Positions 1 to 6,218 of a stretch of DNA of 8,388 bases are shown in pieces. Source of the DNA: GWF2-33-9 sp964405755 (GTDB lineage: Bacteria > Bacteroidota > Ignavibacteria > Kapaibacteriales > UBA2268); the NCBI GenBank assembly GCA_964405755.1, contig CAYOPF010000111.1:1-8388 (forward strand), in the 5' to 3' direction. A model generated the notes under the pieces. It saw only the letters and a program-made list of their open reading frames with translations, searched no databases and was not told where the DNA came from. The translations under genes and the position numbers were made by a program. Position 1 is the first letter of the stretch. Every line of letters begins with the position of its first letter.

Positions 1-442
1 TGAAGCGTTCAGTCAGAGTATTTGCCTGCTCCAATAAAAATTGACGTTGTGCTATATCATCAGGAATCAAAGCTAAATTATTAAAAGTACTTAGAAACTT
101 ATTTAATATTTCACTTAAACCAGTATCACTGGGTTCTGCAAGAATAGCATCTATTTTTTGATAGAAATCTTGCTCGATTTGAAGTGCTTTAACTTGTGAA
201 TTGGCAGTGCGAACTTCCTTATCGAGCAATTCGTTGCGGAAATTCTGGAGAAGTGCCACTTTGCTACCCGTTCCAATATATTGGTTTTGAGTACGGCTGG
301 GATCTGTCTCAGTTAGTACGGCAGACCTGCGCGAATAACCCGGAGTATTAACATTACCAATATTATTACTGGTAACATCAATACCAAATCTTTGTGCAAG
401 AAGTGCTCTTTTTCCTATTTCTAATGAATAAAATCCTGCCAT
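1..442 (-). CDS. flgK: Flagellar hook-filament junction protein FlgK (HAP1), 5' part only
   Basis: FlgK is the first junction protein between hook and filament; it leaves through the flagellar type III export gate and needs the chaperone FlgN. I translated this stretch by hand. The reading frame opens with ATG at 442 and stays open for 147 codons to the window edge, where it is cut, so the C-terminal end is missing. The N-terminus MAGFYSLEIGKRAL is followed by SNNIGNVNTPGYSRR (about residues 25-39), the Flg_bb_rod-type motif of the rod/hook/HAP family; the Asn-Thr-Pro-Gly-Tyr-Ser-Arg form is typical of FlgK. The following residues are helical, as expected for the D0/D1 coiled segments, and there is no signal peptide. 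The start lies 5 bases after the stop of the upstream small gene, with no Shine-Dalgarno sequence, which suggests translational coupling. Identification is firm. Confidence 0.93.
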   Translation of the reverse strand, partial: MAGFYSLEIGKRALLAQRFGIDVTSNNIGNVNTPGYSRRSAVLTETDPSRTQNQYIGTGSKVALLQNFRNELLDKEVRTANSQVKALQIEQDFYQKIDAILAEPSDTGLSEILNKFLSTFNNLALIPDDIAQRQFLLEQANTLTERF

Positions 443-447
443 GATGA

Positions 448-801
448 TTAATGGATATAGGTGCGATTGATTGCTTCGAATCTTTTTGTAAATTTTGTTA
501 GTTCGTTTAGTACTGGTGAAATATCTCCCTGTCTGGTTCTCGAAATTAAATCTAAGTATTCATAACACTCATCAACCAGTCCTTGAATTTGTACCAGATG
601 TCGAATTCGGGCAACTCTGTCGTCCGAATCTAAGTATTTTCTCATTAATTTTGGTAAATCGGAAACGCAATCCTCTAGATTCTTTTTTACAAATAGTAAA
701 TTTTCATCAAGTAGATTTTTGCACAGTTTCTTTACTACTTCTGTAAAGATAATGCTTTCGAGAATTAACTTGTTCTGTTTTAGGGCAATTGTCTTAGTCA
801 T
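448..801 (-). CDS. Unrecognised small all-helical protein between flgN and flgK
   Basis: A 117-residue protein I do not recognise. I chose ATG 801 over the TTG at 813, because a GAGGTG ribosome binding site lies 4 bases before the ATG and TTG 813 would overlap the flgN stop. The protein is soluble, with no signal peptide or membrane segment, and rich in Leu, Lys, Asp and Glu. By eye it breaks into four amphipathic helices: about residues 3-31, 34-58, 61-89 and 95-114, separated by short polar turns. It has three cysteines (27, 45, 79) with no metal-site spacing. Helices 2-4 loosely resemble the four-helix-bundle family of 23S rRNA intervening-sequence proteins and Avd, but this is a weak visual match. 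It lacks the FlgM C-terminal sigma-binding pattern and does not look like FliS. Its place between the chaperone gene flgN and its client gene flgK suggests an export or assembly accessory; that is inference only. Confidence 0.8.
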   Translation of the reverse strand: MTKTIALKQNKLILESIIFTEVVKKLCKNLLDENLLFVKKNLEDCVSDLPKLMRKYLDSDDRVARIRHLVQIQGLVDECYEYLDLISRTRQGDISPVLNELTKFTKRFEAINRTYIH

Positions 802-805
802 GCTA

Positions 806-811
806 CACCTC
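806..811 (-). promoter_or_regulatory. Ribosome binding site GAGGTG for the 117-residue gene
   Basis: On the minus strand GAGGTG sits 4 bases before ATG 801 and overlaps the flgN stop codon (810-812). It decides the start of the small gene and implies that ribosomes finishing flgN can reinitiate there. Confidence 0.65.
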
Positions 812-1247
812 AAATTTCGACATTATAAATTTGATTACTACCGTTTGTTACAATCGACAGAATATTTGAAAAGCTTACTCTGGCACGGTTGGCAAGTAAT
901 CTGTTGGTCAATAAGCCATTATATAGTTTTGTATGAATTTCTTTCATTGAATCTCTGAGATTTAACAATTTTTCTGAATCATCGTGGTTTACATACTTTG
1001 CTAATTCAGACATTGTTATTGTGGATGCTTCGGAACGACTTATACTTAAATACGAAGCAACCATATTTAAACGAGAAAGTTCCAGCGAACGAATTTTTTT
1101 TGAAATTTCTTCCTGGTAGTTCGAGAGTTCTGCTAATTCTGCAATTCGTAACTTTACTAATGAACTTTGTTGTTTTAATACAATTTCCAAAAGTTCGTTT
1201 AGTAATGTTTTTTCCAGCTCAACTACCTGAATGATTTTATCCACCAT
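810..1247 (-). CDS. flgN: FlgN-type flagellar export chaperone
   Basis: FlgN is a cytosolic chaperone that binds the C-termini of the junction proteins FlgK and FlgL and delivers them to the export gate. This 145-residue protein has the usual family length and architecture: a long N-terminal helical hairpin (about residues 4-70, with the Leu-rich LEKTLLNELLEIVL segment and the LELSRLNMVASYL segment), a TITMSELAKYV turn region at about 76-85, then a second hairpin (about 91-133) ending in the Asn/Leu-rich stretch NGLLTNRLLANRARVSF. It has no cysteines, signal peptide or membrane segment. The start is ATG 1247, backed by a GGGGG-type ribosome binding site 5 bases upstream. It lies 11 bases after flgJ and two genes before its expected client flgK. 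FlgN is poorly conserved in sequence, so the call rests on helical pattern, length and position together. Confidence 0.8.
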   Translation of the reverse strand: MVDKIIQVVELEKTLLNELLEIVLKQQSSLVKLRIAELAELSNYQEEISKKIRSLELSRLNMVASYLSISRSEASTITMSELAKYVNHDDSEKLLNLRDSMKEIHTKLYNGLLTNRLLANRARVSFSNILSIVTNGSNQIYNVEI

Positions 1248-1250
1248 AAT

Positions 1251-1258
1251 TTCCCCCT
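1251..1258 (-). promoter_or_regulatory. Ribosome binding site for flgN
   Basis: The minus strand reads AGGGGGAA in the 11-base flgJ-flgN gap, with the G run 5 bases before ATG 1247. Most genes in this operon have no such site, so flgN probably initiates independently rather than only by coupling to flgJ. Confidence 0.55.
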
Positions 1259-2209
1259 TTATGCATTTTTAAATTGATTATAGTAGTTAATTACTTTTTT
1301 AACATATTGTTGGGTTTCGTTGAAAGGTGGAATGCCATTGTATTTTTGAACATTACCTGGTCCGGCATTATATGCTGCTAACGCCAGATTTAAGCTTCCT
1401 TTGAATTTATCCAACATTTCACGTAAATATTTAGAACCCCCAAAGATGTTCTCACGAGGATCAAAAGAGTTTTTCACGCCAAGATATTCTGCAGTACCGT
1501 CCATCAATTGCATTAGTCCTTTTGCTCCAACTTTCGAAACTGCATTTTCGCGACCAGCTGATTCGGCTGTAATCACGGCCTTGATAAGTTCATAAGGAAC
1601 ATTGAACTCTTCGGATGCTTGTTGTATTATGTTATCGTACTTTTTCAATCTTGATTCCACTCTTTGTTGAAAACCGTTTTCACTATTGCTAATGTTATTA
1701 TTATTTGTTTCTCTTATATTTATCTTATCGGAAGAATTGTCTTGATGTTTCTCAGTAGTTATACTTAGTTTGTTGCTGTTTTGCTTTTCAATATTCTCTA
1801 TTTGATCTTCCAAATCATTCTTTTGGACAGATTTTTGTGTCAAATATTCTCCAGTAAGATTCTTATAAATCAAATCGGCAATACCTATGCCACTGCCAGC
1901 ATTAGCAATGTGCTCGGAAAAAAGCATTTGATTATATCCTAATAAAGTATCACTCCCAAACGACATTGAATTACCTTCTTCACCTGAAAACATTGATTCA
2001 TTCTGACCAAATAAACCACTTTTGATTTCCTTTAGGAAAAAATTAAGAAATATTGCTTCAAAACCTTTTGCCGCTTGCTTAATTTTTTCTTTGTTTTCAC
2101 TGGATATTTTTGTTCCTTTTGTTGAATTTTGAGCAATATCGATAAATTTTTCGTATTTGTTTCGATTATAATCATTTTCGGGATTTGGTATGTTGGGTAT
2201 TTGATTCAT
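1259..2209 (-). CDS. flgJ: FlgJ: rod-binding domain fused to an SLT lytic transglycosylase
   Basis: FlgJ caps the growing rod and opens the peptidoglycan so that the rod can cross it. The 316-residue protein has two domains. The N-terminal rod-binding (Rod-binding/FlgJ-N) domain covers about residues 42-118, with KQAAKGFEAIFLNFFLKEI and the end motif GSGIGIADLIY. A polar, Asn/Gln/Glu/Ser-rich linker follows (about 119-185). The C-terminal domain (about 188-313) is a family-1 lytic transglycosylase (SLT): the catalytic Glu is E216 in ITAESAGRENAVS, then GAKGLMQLM (229-236), ALAAYNAGPGNVQKY (276-290) and the closing ETQQYVKKVINYY (298-310). There is no signal peptide, as expected for a protein exported through the flagellar channel. 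In enteric FlgJ the second domain is instead a glucosaminidase-type hydrolase. The start, ATG 2209, lies 5 bases after flgI with no Shine-Dalgarno sequence. Confidence 0.93.
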   Translation of the reverse strand: MNQIPNIPNPENDYNRNKYEKFIDIAQNSTKGTKISSENKEKIKQAAKGFEAIFLNFFLKEIKSGLFGQNESMFSGEEGNSMSFGSDTLLGYNQMLFSEHIANAGSGIGIADLIYKNLTGEYLTQKSVQKNDLEDQIENIEKQNSNKLSITTEKHQDNSSDKINIRETNNNNISNSENGFQQRVESRLKKYDNIIQQASEEFNVPYELIKAVITAESAGRENAVSKVGAKGLMQLMDGTAEYLGVKNSFDPRENIFGGSKYLREMLDKFKGSLNLALAAYNAGPGNVQKYNGIPPFNETQQYVKKVINYYNQFKNA

Positions 2210-2214
2210 TTTTA

Positions 2215-3324
2215 TTATTGAATTATCAATTCTGCCTGTAAAGAACCCGCTTCTTTCAGTGCTTGAAAAATTGTTATTAAATCTCTTGATTTCACCTTCA
2301 ATGCATTCAAAGCGTTTGCCATATCTTGCACGGTCGCTCCTTGAACAACTAAAGGTTGAGCGGCACTTTGTTCTTCCCGTGCAGTAATTTCGGCTGTTTC
2401 GACTGGGGATGGCGGACGAATTGTAAATGGTGCAGGTTGAGGCACTAATACTTGCTTTTGAATGGAAATTTCTAAACCACTATGTGCAATTGTCGCGGGT
2501 AAAAGTTGAACATTTCCGCCAATGACTATTGTCCCAGTTCGTTCATTTATTACAACTCTTGCTACTTGGTCTGAAACTACATTTAACACTTCTATTTGAG
2601 AAATGATTTGATTAATTTGATTCGGATTTGCTCCATTGGGTAGTGTAACTTCGATAGTTGCTGCATCTATCACATTTGTTGCATTGGCTAAATTTGGCAA
2701 GCCAGCAATAGCACTTTGAACTCTTGTTGCTGTTGTAAAATCAGGCTCACGAAGTACTACATTAATTTTGTTTTCCACCACATATGTACTACTAAGATTA
2801 CTTTCCAATATCATTCCATTTGGGATTCTTCCTGTAGTTGCTACATTTTTTGATATTCTAGAACCATAAGCCGAAAAGTCATATCCACCAACCGACATAG
2901 GTCCCTGTGCAGAACCAATAATTGTTCCATCAGAAGTAGATAGGGTAGTGAGCAACAACACTCCACCTTGCAAGGAACTTGCGTCTCCAATCGAAGATAC
3001 AGTAACATCTACTTTCGAACCAGATCTTAAAAAACTTGGAATATTTGCTGTTACCATTACTGCTGCAACATTTCTAACTCTCGAATTCTTTTGGGGAGTT
3101 GTGATTCCAAATCTTTTCAACATATTCATTAAAGATTGATTAGTGAAATATGTTTGTGGATTGTCTCCAGTATTATTCAGTCCTGTAACCAATCCATAAC
3201 CTATTGCCTGAATGTTGGTGCTTCCCTGGATTACAGCTATATCTTTGATACGTGCAGAATTTGCAATTTTAAAAGAAACTACGAAAATGATGATCAAAAA
3301 TATATATTTGATAATATTATTCAT
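2215..3324 (-). CDS. flgI: Flagellar P-ring protein FlgI
   Basis: FlgI forms the periplasmic P-ring, the bushing around the distal rod in the peptidoglycan layer. At 369 residues it has the usual family length. A Sec signal peptide (hydrophobic core about residues 7-19) ends at IANSA|RIKD, giving a mature N-terminus at R25. The mature protein starts with the family pattern RIKDIAVIQG (25-34) and IGYGLVTGLNNTGD (41-54), then SGSKVDVTVSSIGDASSLQGG (101-121) and AQGPMSVGG (139-147). It ends with the conserved tail DMANALNALKVKSRDLI and LKEAGSLQAELIIQ. It has no cysteine, so the disulfide that stabilises the enteric FlgI cannot form. The ATG lies 1 base after the flgH stop; a GAGG about 13 bases upstream is too distant to be a clear binding site. 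FlgA, its chaperone, is encoded two genes earlier. Confidence 0.97.
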   Translation of the reverse strand: MNNIIKYIFLIIIFVVSFKIANSARIKDIAVIQGSTNIQAIGYGLVTGLNNTGDNPQTYFTNQSLMNMLKRFGITTPQKNSRVRNVAAVMVTANIPSFLRSGSKVDVTVSSIGDASSLQGGVLLLTTLSTSDGTIIGSAQGPMSVGGYDFSAYGSRISKNVATTGRIPNGMILESNLSSTYVVENKINVVLREPDFTTATRVQSAIAGLPNLANATNVIDAATIEVTLPNGANPNQINQIISQIEVLNVVSDQVARVVINERTGTIVIGGNVQLLPATIAHSGLEISIQKQVLVPQPAPFTIRPPSPVETAEITAREEQSAAQPLVVQGATVQDMANALNALKVKSRDLITIFQALKEAGSLQAELIIQ

Positions 3325-3325
3325 A

Positions 3326-3892
3326 TTAAAACAGCATCCTCAAGAATTTAGTAATTAATCCAGGTTCTTGAACCTCCGAAACAATTCCGTTACCTTCAAT
3401 TGTCAAAGTTAAATCCATTATATTGTATGAATAAACTGCGTTTTCGGAGTTAATATCAACTGGTCGCACTAATCCAACTAATGTTATTGTTTGTGTCTCG
3501 CCATTAACCTTAGTTGTTCTTTTTGCTTGTATCTTCAAATTTCCAGCTTCGTCCACTTCAATTACTCTTGCACTTACTTTTGAGCGAATAGATTCACTCC
3601 TATTTGTTTGTCCACTTCCACCAAATTTATTGCCAGTGCCTAAGTTGCCACCATAAGAATCGCCAGCAGTGCCAGCCTGATATCCTACAGAAGCATTATA
3701 ATCAGTGCTTCTTTTACTATCTGTGCTTGCGGTATTGTTTGCTTTTGTGTCTTCAACTATAAAAATCATTACAGCATCCCCTATCTTCGAAGCTTTAACA
3801 TCCGAAAAAAGTGATCTGTTTGTATTTTGATTAAATTGTCCCAACAATGTTATTGGCAAGAATATAATTAATATGTATTTGAATATATTCAT
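3326..3892 (-). CDS. flgH: Flagellar L-ring protein FlgH, without a lipobox cysteine
   Basis: FlgH forms the L-ring in the outer membrane around the distal rod. The 188-residue protein shows the family pattern: SLFSDVKASKIGDAVMIFIVEDTKANN (27-53), a Gly/Asn-rich variable stretch (about 70-98), SKVSARVIEVDEAGNLKIQAK (104-124), then LVGLVRPVDINSENAV (138-153) and the closing EPGLITKFLRMLF. FlgH is normally a lipoprotein cleaved before a lipidated Cys. Here the signal peptide ends PITLLG|Q: the expected Cys is Gln19, and the whole protein has no cysteine. I checked these codons on the DNA (TTG TTG GGA CAA). It is therefore probably cleaved by signal peptidase I, leaving an N-terminal Gln. The start at 3892 follows flgA by 5 bases and has no Shine-Dalgarno sequence. 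Confidence 0.95.
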   Translation of the reverse strand: MNIFKYILIIFLPITLLGQFNQNTNRSLFSDVKASKIGDAVMIFIVEDTKANNTASTDSKRSTDYNASVGYQAGTAGDSYGGNLGTGNKFGGSGQTNRSESIRSKVSARVIEVDEAGNLKIQAKRTTKVNGETQTITLVGLVRPVDINSENAVYSYNIMDLTLTIEGNGIVSEVQEPGLITKFLRMLF

Positions 3893-3897
3893 AATGT

Positions 3898-4599
3898 TTA
3901 TCTTAAATTAATTTGAACTAAATTTTCTCCTACAACTGTTGCTTCAATTGTTGATTTAGTATTGTCGTTTTCTCTTCGAACTCTTACTTTATCACCTATA
4001 GAACCATCTTGAAGTGACACTCCTGTGGAGTATATCTTCACACTTCCAGAAATTACTTCGATATTTACATTTTGTCCCCTCTTAATAACTTGGGGTTGTT
4101 GTAAATCATTTTTTCTGATAATATCACCTTTGGATATTCTTCGGTTAGTAAGTTTGCCAACAGCTTGATTAATTTCATTTAATATCTGATTGAAATCATC
4201 AACATCACGACTAACAGTTATTAAATCATCTTCTTTGAGAATTGAATTAGGAGGAATATCTCGATTTGTCACTACTACCTCCTTTTGTATTTTAATTTTG
4301 AAAGGAATTTCAATTTTTCTTATTAAATCATTATTATCGAAAAATAATACATCCAACTTCTGAATGGAAGAATTTATGTTTTCGACATAATCAAATTTTG
4401 CTTTAATATTTGAGCTTTTAAAATTGACATCGGGGAACTTCATTAAGAATGAAGGAACAGTATTTGAAGAAAACTGTTTTTGTAAATAACTTACTGCAGC
4501 TTGTTCCAATCTTGTAGCAGAGAAGCTCGATTGCGAGTAAGTTTCTGTTGCAATAAGCAAAGTAAATATAATTATTATATAGTTTACAAATGATTTCAT
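3898..4599 (-). CDS. flgA: FlgA, P-ring assembly chaperone with SAF domain
   Basis: FlgA is a periplasmic chaperone needed for FlgI to polymerise into the P-ring. It has 233 residues. A Sec signal peptide (core about residues 6-17) ends TYS|QSS with Gln23 at the new N-terminus. The N-terminal region (about 23-105) is variable. An SAF domain follows at about 107-168 (VVVTNRDIPPNSILKEDDL, then RRISKGDIIRKNDLQQ). The C-terminal ChapFlgA part carries VIKRGQNVNIEVISGSVKI (171-189), GVSLQDGSIGDKVRVRR (193-209) and the TVVGENLVQINL end. Its ATG overlaps the flgG stop by one base (TAATG arrangement), so it is translationally coupled to flgG. Its position between flgG and flgH, close to its client flgI, differs from the separate flgAMN unit of enterics but is common in other phyla. 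Confidence 0.93.
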   Translation of the reverse strand: MKSFVNYIIIIFTLLIATETYSQSSFSATRLEQAAVSYLQKQFSSNTVPSFLMKFPDVNFKSSNIKAKFDYVENINSSIQKLDVLFFDNNDLIRKIEIPFKIKIQKEVVVTNRDIPPNSILKEDDLITVSRDVDDFNQILNEINQAVGKLTNRRISKGDIIRKNDLQQPQVIKRGQNVNIEVISGSVKIYSTGVSLQDGSIGDKVRVRRENDNTKSTIEATVVGENLVQINLR

Positions 4600-5387
4600 T
4601 ACCGTTTCAGATTAACTGCAACACCAAGAATGTCATCGGCTGTTCTTACAGATTTGCTGTTTAGATCGTAAGCTCGTTGAGCTGTAATCATGTTCACCAT
4701 TTCTTCTACTATATCGACATTCGAAGTTTCGAGGTGTCTTTGCAATATTTCACCAGTGTTGTTTTGTCCAGGGGTTTCGAAAAAAACTCGCCCCGATGCT
4801 GGGGTTTCCACATATAAATTATCTCCTGTTGCACGTAAACCAGCTGGATTTATAAATCTGGCTAATTCTACTTGTCCTAATGCTTGTGGTTCAGTCTCAC
4901 CATCCATCAAGACTTCCACGTAACCATCACGAGATATTTGCACTTCAACTGTATTCTGTGGAATTGTAAATCCTGGTTCCAGCAAAAATCCTTGAGCATT
5001 AACTATTTGACCTAATCTGTCGATATGAAAACTTCCGTCTCGAGTGAACGAAATTGAATTATCTGGTTTGCGTATAACAAAAAAACCTTCACCATTGATT
5101 GCCATATCCAACGAGTTACCTGTTTGTTGAATATCTCCTTGTGACCAAATTTTTGTAGTTGCAGCCAACTCAGTACCTGACCCAATTTGTACTTCATTCA
5201 AAGGCTCTACTCCTACTCTCGACACTGCACCTGCAGGGCGTAGTGTTTCGTATAGTAGGTCTTGGAATTCTGGTCTTACTTTTTTAAATCCGGTTGTATT
5301 TACATTCGAAATATTATTTGCAATAATTTCAACATATTTTTGTTGAGCGTTCAATCCAGTAGCAGCTGTCCTTAAAGTTTTGTCCAT
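4599..5387 (-). CDS. flgG: Flagellar distal-rod protein FlgG
   Basis: FlgG builds the distal rod, the drive-shaft portion that runs through the P- and L-rings. The 262 residues equal the family norm. Diagnostic blocks: AATGLNAQQKYVEIIANNISNVNTTGFKK (8-36, Flg_bb_rod motif), RPEFQDLLYETLRPAGA (38-54), VQIGSGTELAATTKIWSQGDIQQTGNSLDMAINGEGFF (66-103, with the FlgG-specific TKIWSQG segment), FTRDGSF (114-120), GQVELARFINPAGLRATGDNLYVET (171-195), and the C-terminal LETSNVDIVEEMVNMITAQRAYDLNSK (219-245). The usual Gln-Gly before the C-terminal LE motif reads Gln-Arg (Q216-R217). It has no signal peptide, being exported by the flagellar type III machinery. It starts 21 bases after flgF with a strong AGGAGG site, the best in the operon. 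Compared with flgF it is the clear FlgG orthologue. Confidence 0.97.
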   Translation of the reverse strand: MDKTLRTAATGLNAQQKYVEIIANNISNVNTTGFKKVRPEFQDLLYETLRPAGAVSRVGVEPLNEVQIGSGTELAATTKIWSQGDIQQTGNSLDMAINGEGFFVIRKPDNSISFTRDGSFHIDRLGQIVNAQGFLLEPGFTIPQNTVEVQISRDGYVEVLMDGETEPQALGQVELARFINPAGLRATGDNLYVETPASGRVFFETPGQNNTGEILQRHLETSNVDIVEEMVNMITAQRAYDLNSKSVRTADDILGVAVNLKR

Positions 5388-5392
5388 TTAAA

Positions 5393-5398
5393 CCTCCT
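5393..5398 (-). promoter_or_regulatory. Strong ribosome binding site (AGGAGG) for flgG
   Basis: The minus strand reads GAGGAGGTTTAA before ATG 5387, a full AGGAGG with a 5-base spacer. Neighbouring flgF, flgA, flgH, flgJ and flgK lack such a site. FlgG is needed in several-fold more copies per rod than FlgF, so the strong site fits a stoichiometric role. Confidence 0.8.
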
Positions 5399-5408
5399 CA
5401 ATCAAGAA

Positions 5409-6188
5409 TTAATAATATCTACCTAATGCAATGGAACGATCCAATGTAGAGTCATTTGTTTGTATTACTTTGCTACCTGCCTCGAACATTCTTTGCAACT
5501 CAATCATTTGAACCATTTCGCTCACAACATCTACGTTCGAATTTTCCAGCCATCCCTGGCGTACCTTGACTTCGTCGAAGTCAAGGTACTTGACGTCACT
5601 AATCCCTGTGACTATAAATTCCCCATTTGAAATGCGTTGCAAATCCACTTTATTTTCGGGAACGACTAATACTATTTTTCCAATCTGGGCATCGTTCATA
5701 AATATTTCTCCAGTTTGTGCAATCCTTAGATTAACCCCTTTTCCATCCTGAGTAATTAGGGGATTTGAGAAAAATTCACTCGATACTCTAATTGGCCCGT
5801 CCTCGCCAATTAGAATTTTCCCGTCGTTTCGGATAAAAGTTCCATCCTCCGATAAGCGAAACTCTCCATTACGTGTTAAAAATTGTTTTCCTTCTTGATC
5901 TTCAACCAAGAAAAAGCCTTCACCGTCAATAGCCACATCCATTGGATTGTCGGTTTTTTGGAATGCACCATTGCTAAAATCGTAGTATGATCCAATTGGT
6001 GGGTCGTTCTGCTCCACATCGCCTTTCACATTGTAAAAGTTTGCTCGAGCATCGATTAAATTCCTCTCGAATACATTTGCCCGTTTAAATCCGGTCGTAT
6101 TTGAGTTAGCAATATTATTGGCAATAACCTCCAATCTTGTTTGTTGGTTTTGCATTCCGAGTGCTGCTGTGAAAAACTCTTTTAACAT
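5409..6188 (-). CDS. flgF: Flagellar proximal-rod protein FlgF
   Basis: FlgF is a proximal-rod subunit below FlgG. The 259-residue protein has the rod-family N-terminus AALGMQNQQTRLEVIANNIANSNTTGFKR (8-36), then FSNGAFQKTDNPMDVAIDGEGFFLVE (71-96), FLTRNGEFRLSEDG (103-116), and the C-terminal block QGWLENSNVDVVSEMVQMIELQRMFEAGSKVIQTND (211-246). It lacks the FlgG-specific middle (the RPEFQDLLYE and TKIWSQG blocks), and the first gene of an flgF-flgG pair is usually FlgF; the other possibility is a second FlgG-like rod protein. Residues 201-209 (YLDFDEVKV) are encoded by a perfect 29-base palindrome just before the conserved QGWLENSNV block. No signal peptide, as expected for a type III export substrate. 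ATG 6188 has no Shine-Dalgarno sequence. It is the first gene of the operon, preceded by a sigma-54-like element. Confidence 0.9.
   Translation of the reverse strand: MLKEFFTAALGMQNQQTRLEVIANNIANSNTTGFKRANVFERNLIDARANFYNVKGDVEQNDPPIGSYYDFSNGAFQKTDNPMDVAIDGEGFFLVEDQEGKQFLTRNGEFRLSEDGTFIRNDGKILIGEDGPIRVSSEFFSNPLITQDGKGVNLRIAQTGEIFMNDAQIGKIVLVVPENKVDLQRISNGEFIVTGISDVKYLDFDEVKVRQGWLENSNVDVVSEMVQMIELQRMFEAGSKVIQTNDSTLDRSIALGRYY
5561..5589. repeat. Perfect 29-base palindrome inside flgF
   Basis: The left arm GTACCTTGACTTCG (5561-5574) and right arm CGAAGTCAAGGTAC (5576-5589) are exact reverse complements around a single central T at 5575. In flgF mRNA this could fold into a stem of about 12 base pairs with a 5-base loop. 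A further imperfect copy of the arm, GTACTTGAC, follows at 5586-5594. The element is richer in G+C than its surroundings and stays in frame in the coding sequence. Confidence 0.9.
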
Positions 6189-6218
6189 TGTTCGATTTTA
6201 AATTACGTATATATATTT

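Noticed and set aside
802..813. Longer form of the 117-residue protein starting at TTG 813.
   Set aside because: It would overlap the flgN stop codon and use up the GAGGTG binding site; ATG 801 has that site at a good distance.
881..896. Sigma-54-like -24 box (CTGGCACGG) followed by TTGGCAA on the plus strand.
   Set aside because: The spacing between the GG and GC dinucleotides is two bases short, and it lies antisense inside flgN with no plus-strand gene downstream.
1878..1892. Sigma-54-like sequence on the minus strand inside flgJ (TGGCAT, correct spacing, TTGCC).
   Set aside because: It matches the -12 block even better than the flgF site, but it encodes the conserved GIGIA part of the rod-binding domain and lies about 630 bases before the next gene start, so coincidence is likelier. 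It also shows that such matches arise by chance here.
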